Positions 37,101-49,700 of a stretch of DNA of 64,000 nucleotides are shown here, in pieces; the stretch's first letter is position 1, and each line of letters starts with the position of its first letter. The notes under the pieces are model-generated. The model saw only the letters and a program-made list of their open reading frames with translations. It was not told the origin of the DNA and searched no databases. The position numbers were made by a program, and so were the translations under genes. The stretch comes from Mangifera indica (Eukaryota > Streptophyta > Magnoliopsida > Sapindales > Anacardiaceae): positions 13,017,894-13,081,893 of the forward strand of contig NC_058145.1 of the NCBI RefSeq assembly GCF_011075055.1, written 5' to 3'.

Positions 37101-40100
37101 GATTTCATGTAAATTCTTATACAATTTTTTTCTTTTTGATTATACTATGACATTTTACTTGTTTTTCAGTTATGTCTACTATTCTCCCTCTTTTGTGCTT
37201 TTCTAAGTTAGAAGTTCATAATCGTTGGTAGTAGTTGCCGCTGTGTTTTCGTCATAGTTCTTCCCTTCTTTATGCCTAAGGGATTAGGCTCCTAATTTTT
37301 GTTCGTTTTCTATCTAGTGGAATTAATATGCACTAAATGCATGTCTTTTTTGGGAACTGAAAGGGATATGGAAGGAACCTAATGGAAAGGTTCTTGGATG
37401 TAATTCCGTTTTGTTTCTTTCTTTTCTAATGTAATTGTATGGATTAATGCAGGATTGATTCTCTTTCTGTATTACCCCCATCCTTTGGACTGCAAGATGC
37501 ATCTAAGATTTTGTCTCTTTGTCCATCTATTCAGTTGGCTCTCAAGGTACAATTAGTTACTCTGTTACAAATTTTTTATATGATTTATGAATTGATTCTA
37601 TGTCATTTGCAGGCTAATAAAGTGCTCATCCTGGGGAAAGTCTATGTTCTTAGCAATGCTTTTGTCAAGGTATATGCATTTGAAGAAGTTCATTTGAGTG
37701 CAGATTGTGATAGTAATTTTCTTTTACTCTTTTTGCTGATGTATATATTTCATATCACAGCTGAGGTTTTTGCATGAGAAGTTTTACTTTGTTTTGACAA
37801 ACTACCCTATTTTAATAGCACCCTTTAGTCTGAACAACACAATTTTGTGGCAAGCAATATAACTTTTATTTACTTGTTTTTCTAAAAGGAAGCTTTTGAA
37901 AAAAGGTGGAATTTTCTGGTCTTGTAATGGGTGGATAACTGATTTTTTTAAATCTTGAGGCCCATTCTTTTCTTGCTGTACCTGGAAGCCTGAGACCTTA
38001 GTAACCACCTGTCTTACATCTCTTAGCATTTGTGCTAGTTTGTATTTGTGCGTGTCATTTAAATTCTGTTGGTTTCACCTTCATGCCACCTCAATGTTAG
38101 AATATCTATGATCGCGTGGAAAAAGAGATGGAAGTTTTCAGTCGTTCAGGGTCTTCTGGTATCATGCTGAGTGATGATTCAAGAGGGTCTACTGAGTCAA
38201 ATGAAGCTAGTAGTGAGAGTGGTCATAAAATTGTGGCGGAGAAAGGATCAAAGAAGAAAAAGGGAAAATCCTCAGGCAATGCAAAATCAGGTTCAGCTGA
38301 AACTGGTGTGGACCAGGATTACATCCCTACAAAATCTAAGAAAAACCAGAGGAGAGGCAAGGATACATCTTTATCACAAGTGTCAGATAGGAAAGACTCA
38401 GTTAAAGTGCAAGAGAATGATCTTAATTTTCCTTCAGAAGAGTGGGTAATACAAAAGATTATGATGCTGAATCCTGATTTTGAAGAACAAGGTCCGATGA
38501 TCTTTCATTTTATTCGGTTGGCAACTAGGTATTGAATTTACACCCAATTTGCGTGCCATGTTTTTCTTGATTTTGGCAGGAATAGATGATCCTCAGACAA
38601 TTCTCCGGCCTTTAGCAAACCATATGAGACCTACGCTAATCAATTATTTGAAGGAAAGAAGAAAGGCGTTGTTTACTGAAAATGCAGAGAGAATGAAGCG
38701 CCTACACGAAAATTTGCAAAAGAAACTTGATGAGGTTAGCTATGTCAAAAAATCTTGTTTGCATTCAGCATTTTAACTCTATCTGGTTTTTTGTATTGTG
38801 CTACACATATTGGATTTTTCTGTTGGCAGTCTTTCTTAAGCATGCAGCTGTATGAAAGGGCATTAGAATTGTTTGAAGATGACCAATCAACTTCAGTAAG
38901 TTCTTCTTATACTTGATTGATATATGATATATTAAGTTATTATGGTGATGAAATGGTTAAAACAAGATTCTCTGTGGTTATAGGTTATATTGCATCGACA
39001 CTTGTTGAGAACAACTGCTACTGCTAGTGTGGATACCCTCTTTCTTAACCTGGTATCAATTATGCTTTGGTTTCATTCAGTTGAGATATATTATGATTTG
39101 AAGTAGGGCCCAACAGTAATAGAAACACATTCATTGCAGGACATGCACAATAAATTGAAGAATGGTATTGAAGTTGAGGAATCCCAACATTCAGAATCTG
39201 TTTCACTAAGTTCAGGAGAAAGAACCTCTCTTGTATAAAATACTTCACCTCCCGATCTATCCTTGTTATTTATGAAAATGATGATAATTTCACAAATTAG
39301 TGTTGGTGACAAAAATATTTATTAGCTCCTGACCTATTTGTTTTCCAGGCCAAGAGTTTTCCACGGTCACTTTCAAAGAAGGCTCTTGATGTCCTTGAAT
39401 CTGTGGAAGGGAAGGTCAGTGCCTTTTTTTTTTTTTTTTTTTTTTGGGTGGGGGGGGGGGGGGGGGGTGGGATGGGATTTTTGTCAGAAACACTATGTCT
39501 TGATTGGTCAATGTTATGCTAGAGAAAAGATTCTTACACTTTTACTGCTTAATATTTTGGGGAAAAATAATATTATATCTTTGGCTTTTCTTTTTATGTA
39601 TTGTCTCTTTTCGATTAAATTAAATATTGGATGCCAACACTTAAATAAAGTGTAAAAAGTATTAGTAGCACAAATTTTAAAGTTTTAATTGAATGCCAAA
39701 TCTGCAGGGGAGGTTGTGCACAACCCCATGTATACTAGGGTTATTACAATAGGAATATCATTGTACATGAACTTAGGAATGTGAAATAATCTTGAAATTC
39801 TTGGAAAGATCATATTAGATTTTTGTTGGGTTATTATTAGTGTATTTTTGTTTTATTTTTGTTGGGGTTGCTTCTTTTATGAGAAAGGAGAGCTTATTGG
39901 GATAGTTGGTAGACTAGGGAAAAATAAGTATGTAGGATTAATATAATGGTTAACAACATGGCTATTTCATATAATATAATACAAGTGGAAAACGATACAT
40001 ATTTTAAGGTGAATCAGAAATTAATATGTCTCGGTGGGTGTATTGTATGATACGATACGTACCAGTAATTTAAGTAATACAAATTGATACATCATTTTGC

Positions 40101-43100
40101 GGTAGATAGGGTTGAAACCTGGGATTCAGTATAACTAACCCAATTGTTTGCCTAAATATCTTTCTTGTTTTTCTATTTTGTTTTCACTTTATTTTGGTCA
40201 AATGGATTTAAGACCTATTAACTCTTTAGAGCCCATATGAGAAATTGGATCCAAAATGAGCTTGCCCTAGCTTTTGCCACCTGGTCCACTTTCAACTTTC
40301 CAACATTGTCTTCCAACTTTTGGTGTTATTCTCTTTGTTTTCGATGTTGTTCTCCCTGTATCCAACACCATTTGCTAGTGTTCCCAGTCTATGAGGTAGA
40401 CTTTCCTTGGGGTTGGCTTTCTTTAAAAAAAAAAAAAAAAACATTTTCAGGTGGAGTTGTTGAGTCGTGAAGCTATTGAGATTGCTGTGAATTTGTGGAG
40501 TTATTGAGATTGCATATTCATATGGAATTTGTTGGTTGTTGAGATTATTTTGTTTTGGATGATTAAATTTGTGGAGTTGGTTAAGTTATGACAGAGGAGG
40601 ATAAGAAAGTGGTAACTAAAATTGTCACCTCTACCAAAATTACTAAAAGAAAGTTGTTAGTAATTATACTTAATGGCGACAAATTATTTGATTGAAAACC
40701 ACCCCCAGATTAGAGCTTGATAAGAAAACTCAAAAGAAATGGTTTATGGAAGGCGATAAACTTTTCAACCAAATTCAGAACACTTTGGATTCTTCTGTGG
40801 ATGATGTCACTAATCATTGTAAATCAATTAAAGATTTGTGGGACTATCTAAAATTTTTGTATGTTAGTAACTTAGTAAACAAGACTTGTCTCACGTTCAT
40901 GATCTATTATTGAAGATTTGTTGAGTTAATATGCAAGAGAATGCATTCCTCAAGTATTATATGTTAGTAAAGCAGACTTTTGAAGAAAAGAGAGCTATGT
41001 TCCCAATGACTACTGATGTTGTAAATAAGCAAGAACAAGAAAACAGGTGGTATTATTGTAAATTCTAGCCGGATTGGGACTTGAATATGAGATAGCTCAC
41101 ACATAGCTTCTCATTGGTGACACTCTCCCTTCTTTAATTGATGCATATGCTCGTCTCCTTAGAGTTATTAAAGGTGAAGATATAGAGATTCTTAAGGATG
41201 GTTATACAATTCATGCGACTCTAGTTAGCATGAAATCTAATAGTTTATAAATTTTGTTACTTTGAGATATTTGATCTTGTTGCTAAATGACATTTGTTCA
41301 TTTGTTTATTTCTCTCGCTGCCTCCTATGGTTGGCTTCTTCATTAACTTGAGGTCAATAATGCCTTTCCACATGACGATCTCCTTGACGAAGTTTACATG
41401 TAGCAACCTCCTTTGCTTTTTGTCAAAGGGAGTCACGAAAGATATGCAAGTTGAGGAAATCTTTATATGGTTCAAACCAATCTCCTCATGTATGGTTTGG
41501 GATATTTAGTGAAGTGGTGACTAAGTTTTGTTTTAGTAGAAATGCTTATGATCGTTCTGTTTTTTATAAGCAATTTGATTCTGGCATCATCTTTCTAGTT
41601 GTCTATGTTGATAATATTGTAATTATTGGTAGTAATAGTGCTCACATTCAAAGTTTGAAAACCATTTTGGCTTCCAAATTTCACACAAAATATTTCGGCA
41701 ATTTAAAGTATTTTCTAAGAGTCAAGGGGTTTTTTTTTTTTGGGTAATTTGGAGTCAAGGTTTTTCAAAGTAGGAAAGGTATCTTCCTGTCTCAATGCAA
41801 GTATGTGTTAGACTTGTTGACTGAAATAGGCTTGGTTGGAGCCACTCCATGTGATGGTCCTATGATTCTCAATGTGAAATTGAATGCTGAGGATGAAGAG
41901 GTGTTTGGCAATCTAGAGCAATACAGATAGATAGTTGGGAAGTTATATTACCTTGCAGTAACCCACCCAGATATTGTTTTTTAAGGTGAGTGTGGTTAGG
42001 CAATTTATGTCAATCTCCTAGGACATCTCATTAGGATACAATTCTTCATATTTTCTAGTACCTCAAGGGAGCCCCTGGATGTGTTATCCTTTATAATAAT
42101 CATGGTCACAGTAGAGGGATTCTCAAATGCTGGTTGGGTAGGATCATTTTGTGACTGGATTTTGTGTTTTTGCTGGACAAAACCTTACTTCTTGTAAGAG
42201 TAAGAAACAAACCGTTGTAGTTAGATCAAGTGCAAAATCTGAGTACCTAGCTATGAACCAAGCAACTTGTGTACTTATATCAACACATCTTTTTAAAGAA
42301 ATTGGAGTTGGTAATTCAAACGCTATGGAGTTGTGGTGTGACAACCAAACAGCCATACATGTAGCTGACAATCCAGTATTTCATTAGTGAACAAAACAGA
42401 CAAAAGTGGATCTTTATGGTAGCTAGATCTTCATTTTCATTATTTATTTTCTTCTAAAATCGTTGATAAGGTGTAAACTTTTGTCATAATATTTCATTTG
42501 GAAGAGATTTTGTTGACGTTATATGATAGGAACCCAGCTTTTATTTAACAAAAACAAAAGCTAAAAACACAATACACAATACACAATACACAATAAAATA
42601 AAACTATATCATTAATTAAAAGGTTACAAGGATAAACCGAACAATTCGAGAAGGTGGGGACTTTCCATTTTCTAGACTGTTTGACTCTAGAACCTCTCAT
42701 TTTCTGGTTGTTCGAGGCATTGGAAACCTGTTTGAATTAGCCAAGGTTGGCTACCTAAATTACAAAACCCTAAAATATTTTTGTTCTATTTGAGAAATTA
42801 TATCATTAATTAAAAGGTTATAAGGATAAATTGAACAACTCGAGGAGTTTGGTACCTCCCATTTTTCAGACAGTTCGAAGAGTCCGAGACTTCCTATTTT
42901 CTGGTCATTTGAGGCATTGGGGACCTCTTTGAATCAGCTAAGGTTGGTTGCCTAAATTACAAAACCCTAGAATATATTTCTTCTCCTCCCATTTGAAACC
43001 AAAGTACTACTCTATGGATTAAGGACAAGTGTTCCAATTCTATCATTATGTTTCTTCCCTTTTTAACTGAGTTTATATATTACTAGCTATCAGAAAATAG

Positions 43101-45331
43101 ATTATTGAAGATGGGGGTTAATCTGATGAGAACTTTCACTGGAGTCCAAATTTTCCTATTAACTTAGCTTGAAAGGGAATTGAATCTGGTTGGGGTTTGT
43201 TTTCTCTGTTACATTTAGTAAAGAGGTTGGAGACGATGCACTTAACTTCGATCTGAAGTTTTATGTTAAGTTTTTCCTATTTGACGGTGAGTGCTCCTAA
43301 GCGTAGAAATTTCTCTTGGATAGGGGTCTGTGGTGTACTGCTGATCATTAAGAATTATCTTTATTCATTTATTTTTTATTTATTATGTTGGATATGCAGC
43401 AATAACTTTTAACTTTGAATCTTTGTATGACAGCGAGTGGAAGCATTTATGAGTGCATTTAGAGAGATAGCAGAGGAGAGGTAATAATCTTCTGTTTGAC
43501 GTAGCGGCATGTTTATAGCTTCTGTTCTTTTGTTTTTTCATAAGAATGGTACTTAACTTTTATATTGTGGGACTATTTTTCCAGTGGATTTCCCTTGAAA
43601 AAGCTTGACAAGAAATTGGAGAGAACATTGCTGCATTCATATCGAAAGGTGGGTCTCCTTTGTTCGAGCAAACATTATGTAACAAGTTATTTTGATTTGT
43701 TATTTACACAGAATTACTTAAATCTCTTTAAGTTTTTATCTGCTGGCAAACTTGTTATGCCATTACAATTGCTAAGTTGGTACACGGTGAAATTCTATGA
43801 CAAGACTATGGACTAATGTGGGATGATAGTAAAACACATTCCATGTGTTTAGTGTAAGACAAATTGATGGATGATTAGGTATGTTGAAGTCAGCTTACAG
43901 TCTGTAAAGACTCTGACATGCATTACATATCTTATTGTCTTTGCCAGGATTTAATATCTCAAGTTTCTTCCGAGACTGACCTGATTTCACTTCTGCCAAA
44001 AGTTGTATCGCTGCTTTATATACAGGTATGTGAATGTAGATTTAATATTTGAATCATACATAAACACATATTTTTCTTTCTTTCTTCCTTTTTTTTTTTT
44101 TTCAGTTCTTTGTGTGCAATTTAGAACCGGAATTTCTTGTTTATAGGTTTACAATAAAGCTCTTCAAGCCCCTGGAAGGGCCATTTCTGTTGCTGTTTCT
44201 CGATTGAAGGTATCTATGTACTTTATTGTTATTCCAAGTCAGATGAGTGCCTTCCCTTCCACTCATAATCTGTTCTTTTTGAGGTAGCAAAAAGTAGAAC
44301 ACGCACTCTCGCCATGTGTATGAGGGCTGGGGAACTTTATTGGTAAAGATTGATAAATTTATTTTTTCGCATGAAAGCAGCTTCCTCTTCACTTTGGGAA
44401 GCCACCTTCTATGTAACACTCATGACGTTGTCCAGTAGCAGGGGCAGAATTCTTGATATCTTTATCAATAGAATTGAAAGGAACAATTATAAGTAATAGT
44501 CAATTTAACGTTTTATATATTTATAAAAAGTGCGATAGGCTGTTTGGATATGTTTCTGAGATAAATAACATAAGCTATTACAAGCTGGTGCAAGTTGAAT
44601 ATTTCGAGAGTTCAGTGAGATACTTTGGTCTAAAAATATAGCAGAGTATTGTGTTATTTTAAAGAAAAAAAAATCAGCTTGTCTTGTCTCAATTAGTGTT
44701 GAGGGTACTTTCTATGCATTTATAGCAAATTCTAACTCAAGTAATAGGAAAATATCTCTACTTCCACCCATAGGTAGTGTGTAATTGCATGTGATATTCA
44801 TACAACTCCACTTACCCTACCATACACTGAAGTAATTTGAACTATTGTGTCTTTTTATTAACTCTCTTTCATTTCTTATTCAGTACCTAACTTTTCCACA
44901 TCTATTATTCAGGATAAACTAGATGATTCAGCATATAAGATTTTGACAGATTACCAATCTGCGACAGTGACCCTTTTGGCACTAATGTCAGCAGCAAGTG
45001 GTGATGTGAGTAAATTCTGTGTTTAACCATGTTCTTGTCTGTAAATGTTTGAATTGATCCTTGTTTTTCTGGCAATAACTTATTTTATTAAGTTTCAATT
45101 TTTAATATAAGAAATTGGTGAATAGGAACTGGGGAGAAAAATGTTGCATAACCCAGCTATTATTATTATTATTATTATTGAGATTGGCTTGCATTGTTTC
45201 ATTGTGCTATTCTATTTTGTCATGCTTAGGAGGAAGATTGTTCATCTGATAGAATTTTGAGTAAAAGAGAGCTTCTGGAGGAACTAATGCCAGCACTGAA
45301 AGGCATAGTTTTGGGCACCTCACAATCTTGA
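34159..45331 (+). CDS. UFL1: E3 UFM1-protein ligase 1 homologue
   Basis: Twenty coding exons: 34159-34332, 34892-35203, 35281-35547, 36015-36062, 36311-36376, 36499-36602, 37453-37546, 37613-37669, 38101-38491, 38580-38734, 38830-38895, 38984-39052, 39140-39232, 39349-39414, 43434-43480, 43585-43648, 43948-44025, 44147-44209, 44913-45005, 45230-45331. All borders are GT-AG and the phases join to 802 residues, the usual plant length. UFL1 transfers UFM1 from UFC1 to targets, chiefly ribosomal protein RPL26 at the endoplasmic reticulum, with DDRGK1 as partner, in ribosome rescue and ER-phagy. It has no RING or HECT; winged-helix repeats fill the N-terminal half (for example SLIDLADITGVDLYHVEKQ near residue 70). 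A lysine-rich disordered linker with KKKKGK (425-430) and KKNQRRGK follows, then a helical C-terminal half containing NAERMKRLHENLQKKLDE and LDKKLERTLLHSYRK. Intron 14 is 4,019 bases and holds a Copia fragment. The start ATG gives MDDELLELQRQFESAQ, as in plant orthologues. Confidence 0.95.
39424..39476 (+). repeat. T22/G18 homopolymer tract near the 5' end of UFL1 intron 14
   Basis: Twenty-two T residues (39424-39445) are followed by GGG, T, eighteen G (39450-39467), T, GGG, AT and GGG. The G part fits a G-quadruplex motif on the RNA-sense strand. It starts about 30 bases after the 5' splice site at 39415. Tract lengths may be uncertain because of sequencing error. Confidence 0.85.
40588..42530 (+). 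mobile_element. Decayed Copia retrotransposon fragment inside UFL1 intron 14
   Basis: Same strand as UFL1. A Gag-like start (MTEEDKKVVTKIV, from 40588) breaks at a stop, then a Gag region (about 40692-40900, with WFMEGDKLFNQIQNTL) follows. A reverse-transcriptase portion appears at about 41320-41750, with the family's YVDD box changed to YVDN near 41610-41620. An RNase H portion follows at about 42150-42390 (RSSAKSEYLAMNQAT, ELWCDNQTAIH). Protease, integrase and the N-terminal part of reverse transcriptase are missing, and stops and frameshifts are frequent. No LTR pair is evident. It is a dead fragment. The rest of the intron (39477-40587 and 42995-43433) shows no coding sequence. Confidence 0.85.
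42568..42595. repeat. Heptamer microsatellite (CACAATA)4
   Basis: Four exact CACAATA units next to the end of the Copia fragment and just before a larger tandem duplication. Confidence 0.9.
42606..42993. repeat. Two diverged tandem copies of a 194-base unit
   Basis: ATATCATTAATTAAAAGGTT starts at 42606 and again at 42800. Each unit continues through AACAAYTCGAG, GGCATTGG and CCTAAATTACAAAACCCTA. The copies differ at scattered positions, so the duplication is not recent. It may be part of a retrotransposon LTR, but no copy on the other side of the Copia fragment was seen. Confidence 0.75.
45161..45180. repeat. (ATT)n microsatellite in the last UFL1 intron
   Basis: Six to seven ATT units in the intron between the last two coding exons. 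Confidence 0.8.
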
Positions 45332-46725
45332 GCTGGCTTGGCAATAAATTTAGGTAGGGGAAGCTGGCCATATTATATTTTATGTCTTTGATTGCAAATA
45401 AAAGGAATGCGTGAGGATGTTTAGGTTCGAATGTAACTCATCTTACCTTTTTTCTTTTTATCAACCCGAGAAGCAGTATTGGATTGTGTTTGAAGCTGAT
45501 TCCAAATGGAGTTTTTCCTTTTGTTTCAGCTTTTATTAGTTTATAAGAATAGAATATAAAGTCGTAGTGGTCATTCCCTGTATAGTGCACAGAAGAATTA
45601 AGCTAAACATTATATTCAGCTGCAGAGGTTATTTACATACATTTCTGGCTTTGGTTGGCATGAACTCGATTCTTTTACAAGAGATGATGAATATTTTGCA
45701 TGAGATTATACGCCAGAACTTTGATTATATAGATGGAGATATTACGGAGTCAAATTATCTCAACAACATAGACTGATATTAAGGAGGTTGGGTCAAACTT
45801 TTTCTAATTCTATACTGATATTGATGAGGTTTTTATGCATGTTCTTTTCGCCCAAAGTCCTATTAAACTTTGCAATAAAACTATGTGTACCTAATTTTGA
45901 TACACAATTTGTGTACACAGATGAGGTGTTATTATGTGATTGGATATTTTTTTATCATATGGTGACACATGTTTTAAAATCACCTAATTGCATGATGACA
46001 CATCATTGTGTACATGAATTGTGTACCAAAATTGGGTACACATAGCATTGCTCTAAACTTTGTTGATGAGTAAGTTTTAGATGATGTGACTGTTATGTTG
46101 AGTTAAAATAAAAGGTTGATGAGAACATAAAACTCATCGCTTGCAGATATTCCATTAATCATGAGGGGTTTTGAACGAGGAAAGATTTATGAGAAGTATA
46201 GTGAATTTAAAGGGAGTTTTAAGTTGAAAGTCAAAAATGGTAGGAACAGTCTTGTCCCAAGTATGGTATAAGCAATTGAGAGAGGATGCACCTGTTTTCA
46301 CTTAACCAAGACAAATGACCAGAAAAATGATGATAAATTGTTATGATTGGTCATGACCTTTTTTGACAATTTGCAAAAATGAGACAAACATCGAAAAGTG
46401 ATTGGCGTAAGGTATATAAGAATGATAGTGTGATTTAACAAGAAAAGAGAATCAATAATCATTAATACATGTTTGATGGAGGCTCAATTGCTGAAAAGAT
46501 TGAAGATGTAAGCCTTCAACTCTCGGCAGCATCTTGGACATACTGAATAGATAAGCTAAAAAGGGGACCAATTATTTCAACAAGATTGACAACAATTGCT
46601 AGCTCTCGCTAAATTAAAAAATAAACAAAAAAACATTAATGCTGCAAACCGGCCGCCGTTCTAATCAATGTGTTCCATAATATCAACTTTACATAGTAAA
46701 ATTGAAAGAAGAAATAATGTTAATG
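45332..46725. other. Tail-to-tail interval between UFL1 and NOT2
   Basis: The two genes converge, so this stretch contains both 3' untranslated regions. A small palindromic element occupies 45881-46045. No further coding sequence is supported; the frames at 45567-45776 and 45788-46045 have no recognisable content and the latter lies largely in the element. Confidence 0.6.
45881..46045. mobile_element. Palindromic MITE, best-preserved copy
   Basis: The left end CTATGTGTACCTAATTTTGA pairs with the right end CCAAAATTGGGTACACATAG over about 45 bases, continuing through TACACAATTTGTGTACAC and its partner. The core has the GTGATTGGATATTTTTTTAT and CACCTAATTGCATGATGACA arms shared with other copies in the window. 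Length 165. A target duplication is not obvious. Confidence 0.75.
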
Positions 46726-49700
46726 CTAATGTTGCGGTAAAGCTGGCATCTTATCCACGATTTCGTAATATATTACAAAATTATCCTGCATGCAATCGGA
46801 TGGGTAAAATTGATCAATAGCTGACAAACACCCAAATAACGTAATACAAAGTAAAGTATTAATAAAATTATGTTCATAAAATAATGAGCACAATTTTATG
46901 CATAAATAATAAAATGTCACCATGTCATTAAGTGATTTTAAATTAAAAATCAAACAATACTCAATAATGTGGTGACATGTTATTATTTGTCTACAAGATT
47001 TTGTGTTCATTGTTTGTGAACACAATACTACTCATACGGTATAGACAGCTCAAACCTTGTGGATTATTTCAAAAGTGCTTGGATCAAAACAGTGATAAGA
47101 CCCTCGCTCATAAGTGTTCGTCTTAACAAGTGGCTCCACGTTAGGGGCTTTGATGAACCAATAACGATGATCCTTGTGATACATCCAACCTCTATTATAA
47201 CTGCCATCCGCAGTCAAAGTTACTTAGTCAACTATCCCTTTTTTCAGTATAAGTTGCAAAATGAAAATTATTGAAAATCCTAAATGGGTTTTGGAAACTA
47301 GAAATGCAATATTTTACAATTGACCAGAACAAAGAATAAAATGCGATAGAGCATACAGTTCATTTCCAGCATATAACTGGGCCTCATCTTTTGGCATGCT
47401 GCAAAAGAGATAAAAATCATTGTTGGTTAGTAAAAATTTAAAAACAATAAATAAAAACTGAAGCATGTGACAATGATGCAACAGAAATGGAACAAAAGTA
47501 GCACCTGTAAAATATATAGAACAATGTTTCCACCGAAAACTTTGGGAAGTAACCTTGCTATGGACAATAGAAACTAGTGGAATAAGCAAGAGAAAAACTA
47601 TAAGCACCACAAACCACCAAAGAAGAAAAATCAAGAGAAGCTCACATGTAGCACAGGTGGTTGTTTAGCATAATAACATTGAGGTACAGTGAACTCTTGG
47701 TCGCCCTTAGCTGGTTCATCAGACCATGGTGAACCAAAAGTCTTATGAAGATTTTCAGATGCATTCAAGTTCAACCCCAGTGTTGTCAGGTCAATTCCAA
47801 GTGCAAGTGAAGTCAGATCAGGATCGCTCATCTTTATCACACTTAACAAGCCAAGTAAGCCAAATGGATCAGGAGTAGAAAGTGCCGACTGCATGGATTT
47901 TACATCCTGATTCCTAAATGACTGACTGACAGCAGACATCTGTTGTAGGTGAAATTGAGATTGGTTCTGATGTTGCTGATACTGCTGAATAAGCTGGTCA
48001 TATGTGCCAATACCAGAAACTGGATTAGCAGAATTCAAAGGTCTTAGTCCAATGCCAGGTGGTCCACTGGTCTGAACAAAAGAAGAAATGGATAGACCAT
48101 CAGAATAAGAAAACAACAAAAAATGATGCAAAGAAAAAATCTACAAGGGCATTAGAGTATTATGAGGCAGTGAAACTAATCCCTTTTGAATTAACTCTCT
48201 CAGATCTTTCCATTACACCCAACACCCCATTTCAAATATTTCTACCACTTCCGCAAGAAAATTGTACTAATCAGTCAACAGTTTCCAATAAAACAGTAAA
48301 AGTCAATCAAAATAAGGAGAATGGGATAGACTTAGCAAATAGTAGCAATACTCTTAAAAGATAGGTCCATAATTCAGTTTAACCCTTATGAGTAATGTAT
48401 TTAAACTTTAGAGCTCTATTAAAAAAAGATGGAGGAAAATAAATAACAAAAAATTCCTCTTTGGGCCTCCATCAGCCACCTATAATTTCACAGTACAAAG
48501 TACATAGAGAACTTAACAGCAAATGACAAGAAACAACACAATAAACCAATTAGAGCAACAAACTGCCACACCTGTGAGTGGAAGCTTGAATGCGAAGATG
48601 GGAACATATCAGAACCATGTAAATGAAGAAGATCCTGGTTGATAACAGATGAAAAGGAGACACCACCACTACTAACTGATGAACCAAGTTGTTGTTGCTG
48701 CTGTGGACGATGAGAGGAATAGGTTCCACCTAAATTAAACCCAGCAGATCTGCCCATCTGCAAATTGCATCATTCCAATACAAATGAAAATTAATATGGG
48801 TAAAAACATAAATGAATAAGAGAGAAGAGCTAGATAGATCTTTGAAGAGTAGAACTAACAGAGAAGTGCTGAGATTGCATCATTGACATGGTATTTTCAT
48901 GAAGTTGTTCTTTCTGATGCAAATCCATAGCATAGTCAGAATTACTGCCTGCATAAAACCTAAAAAATAGTCAACAATTCACAGTTCTAGAGCTACAGAT
49001 CATTTTTTTTTTTTGTTACGGTGTCTTATTCTAGACTTGATTGCTTTTAACATATAAAGCATGAGAAGGATTTTTCTGTCCCCAAATAATGAGTTAGTAA
49101 TGGCTAACAAGTCAAACTTATGTAAAAGAACAACTGTCATGAGTGAACTGATGCACATTATATGATCTCTTTTTCCTTTCTGGATCATTAACCATGTGAC
49201 ACAAAATATTATGAAATATAGGAAAGTCTTTGAAATACAAGCACAGCATCTCCAATTTAGCATATGGAAACACATTAATCAACATCGATGAGCCATTGGG
49301 CTTGAAGACATGAAAAACTTCTCATGAGAAATCCCAAGTACCAATATAAAATTGTAGATAAACCTTATTCTGAATACCATCATGTAAAATGCACAAATCA
49401 TGAGCCTGGCAAAAAGAATATCTTTGCACCTTTAAATCCAGGTAAAGCTGGAAAATCTTCATTCTGGATGCTGAACTCTTGGTTTTGTTGAACAATGGGA
49501 CTAACTCCAAGACCTTGTTTCCTTAGTGAACCTGAAATATTCAGTCTAATTATATCTTCAGTTGCGAGAAGTAGAACAAAGAGAAGCATCCATCAGCCAA
49601 ATTCTACGATCTCTCTATAATTACCCAATTGACCTTGAGGGCCTCCTGCAGAACTAGGACGACTTGTCAACTGTGGGAAATCGTTATTTATATCATATGG

